Part shown: positions 23,378-25,826 of the stretch, piece after piece | Layout of the letters: each line of letters begins with the position of its first letter | Numbering within the stretch: position 1 is the first letter of the stretch | Source: Desulfosporosinus sp. | GTDB taxonomy: Bacteria > Bacillota > Desulfitobacteriia > Desulfitobacteriales > Desulfitobacteriaceae | Direction of reading: 5' to 3' | DNA: 25,826 nucleotides | NCBI GenBank assembly: GCA_003513495.1 | Contig: DOPM01000050.1 | Coordinates: 85,671-111,496 of the forward strand | Notes under the pieces: generated by a model | What the model was told of the DNA's origin: nothing | The model's database searches: none | What the model saw: only the letters and a program-made list of their open reading frames with translations | Position numbers and translations under genes: made by a program

Positions 23378-25606
23378 ATGGACGGTTACCAGGAAAATTA
23401 TCAAGAGGAGATTGAGTATCTAAGGAAGACATTGGCCTTTATCGACGAAGAAGTGGAAACGGAAGCGAAGAATTTAGATGAAAAAAAGAATGATTTAATT
23501 ACCGCTAAAAAGGATATGTATGAAAACACCGTTCATATTCCTAGTGACTTTGAGAGTCTTATTGATATAAACCTGCATCTTATGCAAGTCAATAATCATG
23601 TCTCAAGTTACGATACACGGCGTATTAAGAACCTAAAGAAAATGATAAATTCACCTTACTTTGGTCGGTTTGACTTTATAGAAAAGGGTTTTAATGAAAA
23701 AGAAATGATATATATTGGACTTTATAATTTAATGGACAGAAACACTGGTCAAGTCTACGTTTATGACTGGCGTGCACCTATTTCAAGTGTATTTTATAGG
23801 TATGAACTTGGTGAAGTAATGTATGACACTCCGGCAGGGATTAGCCGGGGAGATGTTTCTTTGAAAAGGCAATATCAAATTCAAGATTCAAAGCTGAAAT
23901 ACTTCTTCGATTGTAGTGTCAGAATTACTGACGAAATACTGCAGGAAGTGCTAAGTCATAATACTTCCGCCAAAATGAAAAATATTGTGGAAACGATTCA
24001 AAAGGAACAAGACGTAATTATTAGGGATAGGGATCATGAGCTCTTAATCGTACAAGGTGTAGCGGGTAGCGGCAAAACATCGATTGCTCTGCATAGAATT
24101 GCCTTTCTCCTTTATGAGGGTCTTAATTCCAATCTTCGGTCTAAGGATGTCATCATAATATCTCCTAATTCCGTTTTTAGTCACTATATTTCTAGTGTCC
24201 TCCCTGAACTGGGTGAAGAAAACGTGAGGCAGAGCATCTTTGACGATCTTGTCTTAAACGCATTTCAAGGTAGGTTTGGGGAAGAAACAAGGGATATGCA
24301 GCTTGAATCATTGATACATTCCCGAGCAGAGACTGATAATGATCAAAGGCAGCAATGCATCGATTTTAAGGGGTCGAGGGTATTTAAGCAAATTCTTGAC
24401 AGATTGCTATGGTATTACGCTCATCGGCTTATTGCCTTTGAGGATGTCTATTATAACGGAACAATTCTAGCGACAAGGCAACAGCTGAAAAACCGTTTTT
24501 TACACAACGAAATTGGTATTCCGATGGCCAAACAACTCAAAATAATTGAGACGATCCTTTTGAAAAAGGTTCACCCATTACAGAAGAAGAGACTTAAACG
24601 TTTAGAAAAGATAGTAGAAAAAAGTGAAGGGCATGATTTTGAAATAAAGTCCTTTAGTCGATTACTAGCCATTAAGCAAGCTGTGGCTTTTCGGGAACGA
24701 ATTCAAAACTTTACAAAGGTTGATTATGGACACTTGTATAAGCTGCTTTTCGGGAACCCTGGGCTTTTGCTCAAGTTGTCGCAGGGTCTAATGCTTCCAG
24801 ACAATATTGAAGAAATTATTTCAACAACCCTTCAGAATCTACGCAAGGGGCGAGCGCACTATGAAGATTACGCTCCGCTTCTTTATTTGAAGTTGAAAAT
24901 TGAAGGGAATGAGGTGGTTTCCGGGATCAAACATGTGGTCATTGATGAAGCCCAGGATTACACTCCCCTGCAATATGAGGTTTTCAAGATTTTATACCAC
25001 AATGCAACCTACACTGTCTTAGGAGACATTCGTCAGACGATTGAAAGAACAATAAACAGTTCATTATATGACGATATTTCTGAGATACTTAATAAAGGTA
25101 AGACGATTAAGCTGAATTTAAATAAAGGGTATAGGTCAACATGTGAAATCAACACCTTTACACAGAATCTACTTGGTGAAGGTAACCAACATCATTATTG
25201 TTCTATTGAACGGTATGGCGAGGAACCTAAGGTTATTCGCAGAGAAACATTGGAGGAGATAGACAAGTCGATCATAGAGGATATAGAAAATTATACAGAG
25301 CAAGGGTATGAATCCGTAGCCGTCATATGTAAAACTCAAGAGGAGGCAGAAAAGGTGTTTCGTCGGTTGGAAACATCGGTCCAACTAACACTAATTAAAC
25401 CTCGAGGCGGGGAAATTATAAAAGGTGCACTAGTCATTCCAACGTATATGGCAAAGGGATTAGAATTTGATGTTGTGATCATTTACGATGTTAATAAGGA
25501 GAACTATGTAAGTAATTTTGATAGACAATTACTGTATATTGCCTGTACACGAGCACTCCATCGACTGGTTGTTTATTACACAGGTGATAAAAGTCCCTGG
25601 ATTTAA
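23378..25606 (+). CDS. helD: HelD-type RNA polymerase-associated UvrD-like ATPase
   Basis: This is a cytoplasmic superfamily 1 ATPase of 742 residues, a usual length for Firmicute HelD. The N-terminal ~70 residues form a charged coiled coil, the arm that in HelD enters the secondary channel of RNA polymerase. Next comes a conserved region with YDWRAPISSVFYRYELG (~130). Walker A is GVAGSGKT (227-234) and Walker B IDEAQD (~522-527). LGDIRQTIERT, a YRST motif, YMAKGLEFDVVIIYD and YIACTRALHRL correspond to SF1 helicase motifs III-VI. HelD removes stalled RNA polymerase from DNA and recycles it. The start is supported by AGGAG (23364-23368). The gene stands alone with its own terminator. It could be annotated as DNA helicase IV or UvrD-like, but the arm and domain order favour HelD. 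Confidence 0.88.
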   Translation: MDGYQENYQEEIEYLRKTLAFIDEEVETEAKNLDEKKNDLITAKKDMYENTVHIPSDFESLIDINLHLMQVNNHVSSYDTRRIKNLKKMINSPYFGRFDFIEKGFNEKEMIYIGLYNLMDRNTGQVYVYDWRAPISSVFYRYELGEVMYDTPAGISRGDVSLKRQYQIQDSKLKYFFDCSVRITDEILQEVLSHNTSAKMKNIVETIQKEQDVIIRDRDHELLIVQGVAGSGKTSIALHRIAFLLYEGLNSNLRSKDVIIISPNSVFSHYISSVLPELGEENVRQSIFDDLVLNAFQGRFGEETRDMQLESLIHSRAETDNDQRQQCIDFKGSRVFKQILDRLLWYYAHRLIAFEDVYYNGTILATRQQLKNRFLHNEIGIPMAKQLKIIETILLKKVHPLQKKRLKRLEKIVEKSEGHDFEIKSFSRLLAIKQAVAFRERIQNFTKVDYGHLYKLLFGNPGLLLKLSQGLMLPDNIEEIISTTLQNLRKGRAHYEDYAPLLYLKLKIEGNEVVSGIKHVVIDEAQDYTPLQYEVFKILYHNATYTVLGDIRQTIERTINSSLYDDISEILNKGKTIKLNLNKGYRSTCEINTFTQNLLGEGNQHHYCSIERYGEEPKVIRRETLEEIDKSIIEDIENYTEQGYESVAVICKTQEEAEKVFRRLETSVQLTLIKPRGGEIIKGALVIPTYMAKGLEFDVVIIYDVNKENYVSNFDRQLLYIACTRALHRLVVYYTGDKSPWI

Positions 25607-25671
25607 ACCGAACTAATTAGAAGGGCAGATACGGGCTTGATGACTCCATGTGCACCAGCTCCATTATAGAA

Positions 25672-25695
25672 GGCATTCCGTAGGGGGTGTCTTTT
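25672..25695 (+). terminator. Rho-independent terminator of helD
   Basis: GGCATTCC (25672-25679) pairs with GGGGTGTC (25684-25691) with wobbles, followed directly by TTTTCTT and a later T run. The remaining 131 bases to the window end show no gene. Confidence 0.6.
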
Positions 25696-25826
25696 CTTGT
25701 AATTATTTTTTGTTTAATCCATGAATTTGATTTTGAAAAAGTAAAACACAAATGAGATTAGCCTCGTAGCAAAATAAAACAATCAGTTAAGGCATTTCCT
25801 GTGCTGATATGCTCCCCCTATGGTAG

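Noticed and set aside
1..25826. CRISPR array, tRNA, rRNA, integrase or transposase genes
   Set aside because: No regularly spaced repeats, no cloverleaf or rRNA signature and no recombinase motif were seen on either strand.

Overview
The window looks like chromosomal DNA of a low-to-mid GC, endospore-forming Firmicute of class Clostridia. My best guess is a Desulfosporosinus/Desulfitobacterium-like member of the Peptococcaceae. The evidence is strong Shine-Dalgarno sites, GTG/TTG starts, CWB2 cell-wall anchoring, a BclA-type spore-surface domain, a DUF3231-like protein and HelD. The genus is inferred from gene style, not from a marker gene.

Left edge (1-1321): the 3' end of an M14 zinc carboxypeptidase, then a short graveyard of broken genes. 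These are a start-less C-terminal remnant and a lipoprotein gene with two frameshifts and a stop. The lipoprotein remnant ends exactly where a ~160-bp repeat begins. That repeat is a second copy of the promoter and leader of the histidine kinase gene 13 kb away. A 22-bp-stem hairpin and a duplicated ~50-bp motif lead into the next gene.

Centre (1322-14438): one 3629-codon gene encodes a secreted giant. It has a signal peptide, Ig-like domains (Big_2), a long unclassified middle, a propeller-like region, a cadherin-like sandwich, a Gly/Ser/Pro linker and three C-terminal CWB2 repeats. A convergent gene encodes an AgrC-type (GHKL) membrane histidine kinase with no response regulator in the window. 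Beyond it lie the second repeat copy and a decayed copy of the giant gene's third CWB2 repeat. Together these suggest that the locus was once duplicated and then partly deleted.

Right of centre (14439-21507): a small cysteine-rich protein; a broken spore-surface gene ending in a BclA_C-like domain, behind a possible sigma-K promoter; a divergent DUF3231-like two-repeat protein; and a signalling pair. The pair is a CheB-CheR-PAS fusion, broken by a frameshift in a T run and with a CheB half that appears to lack its catalytic His. It is followed 7 nt later by a PAS-histidine kinase-receiver hybrid.

Right edge (21508-25826): a membrane acyltransferase-like gene of the HGSNAT/DUF5009 type on the minus strand, convergent with the kinase, then a complete helD-like gene for an RNA-polymerase-associated UvrD-type ATPase.

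The main themes are surface/spore-coat biology and signalling, with an unusual number of decaying genes: at least five broken or remnant coding segments. No tRNA, rRNA, CRISPR array, integrase or transposase was seen.
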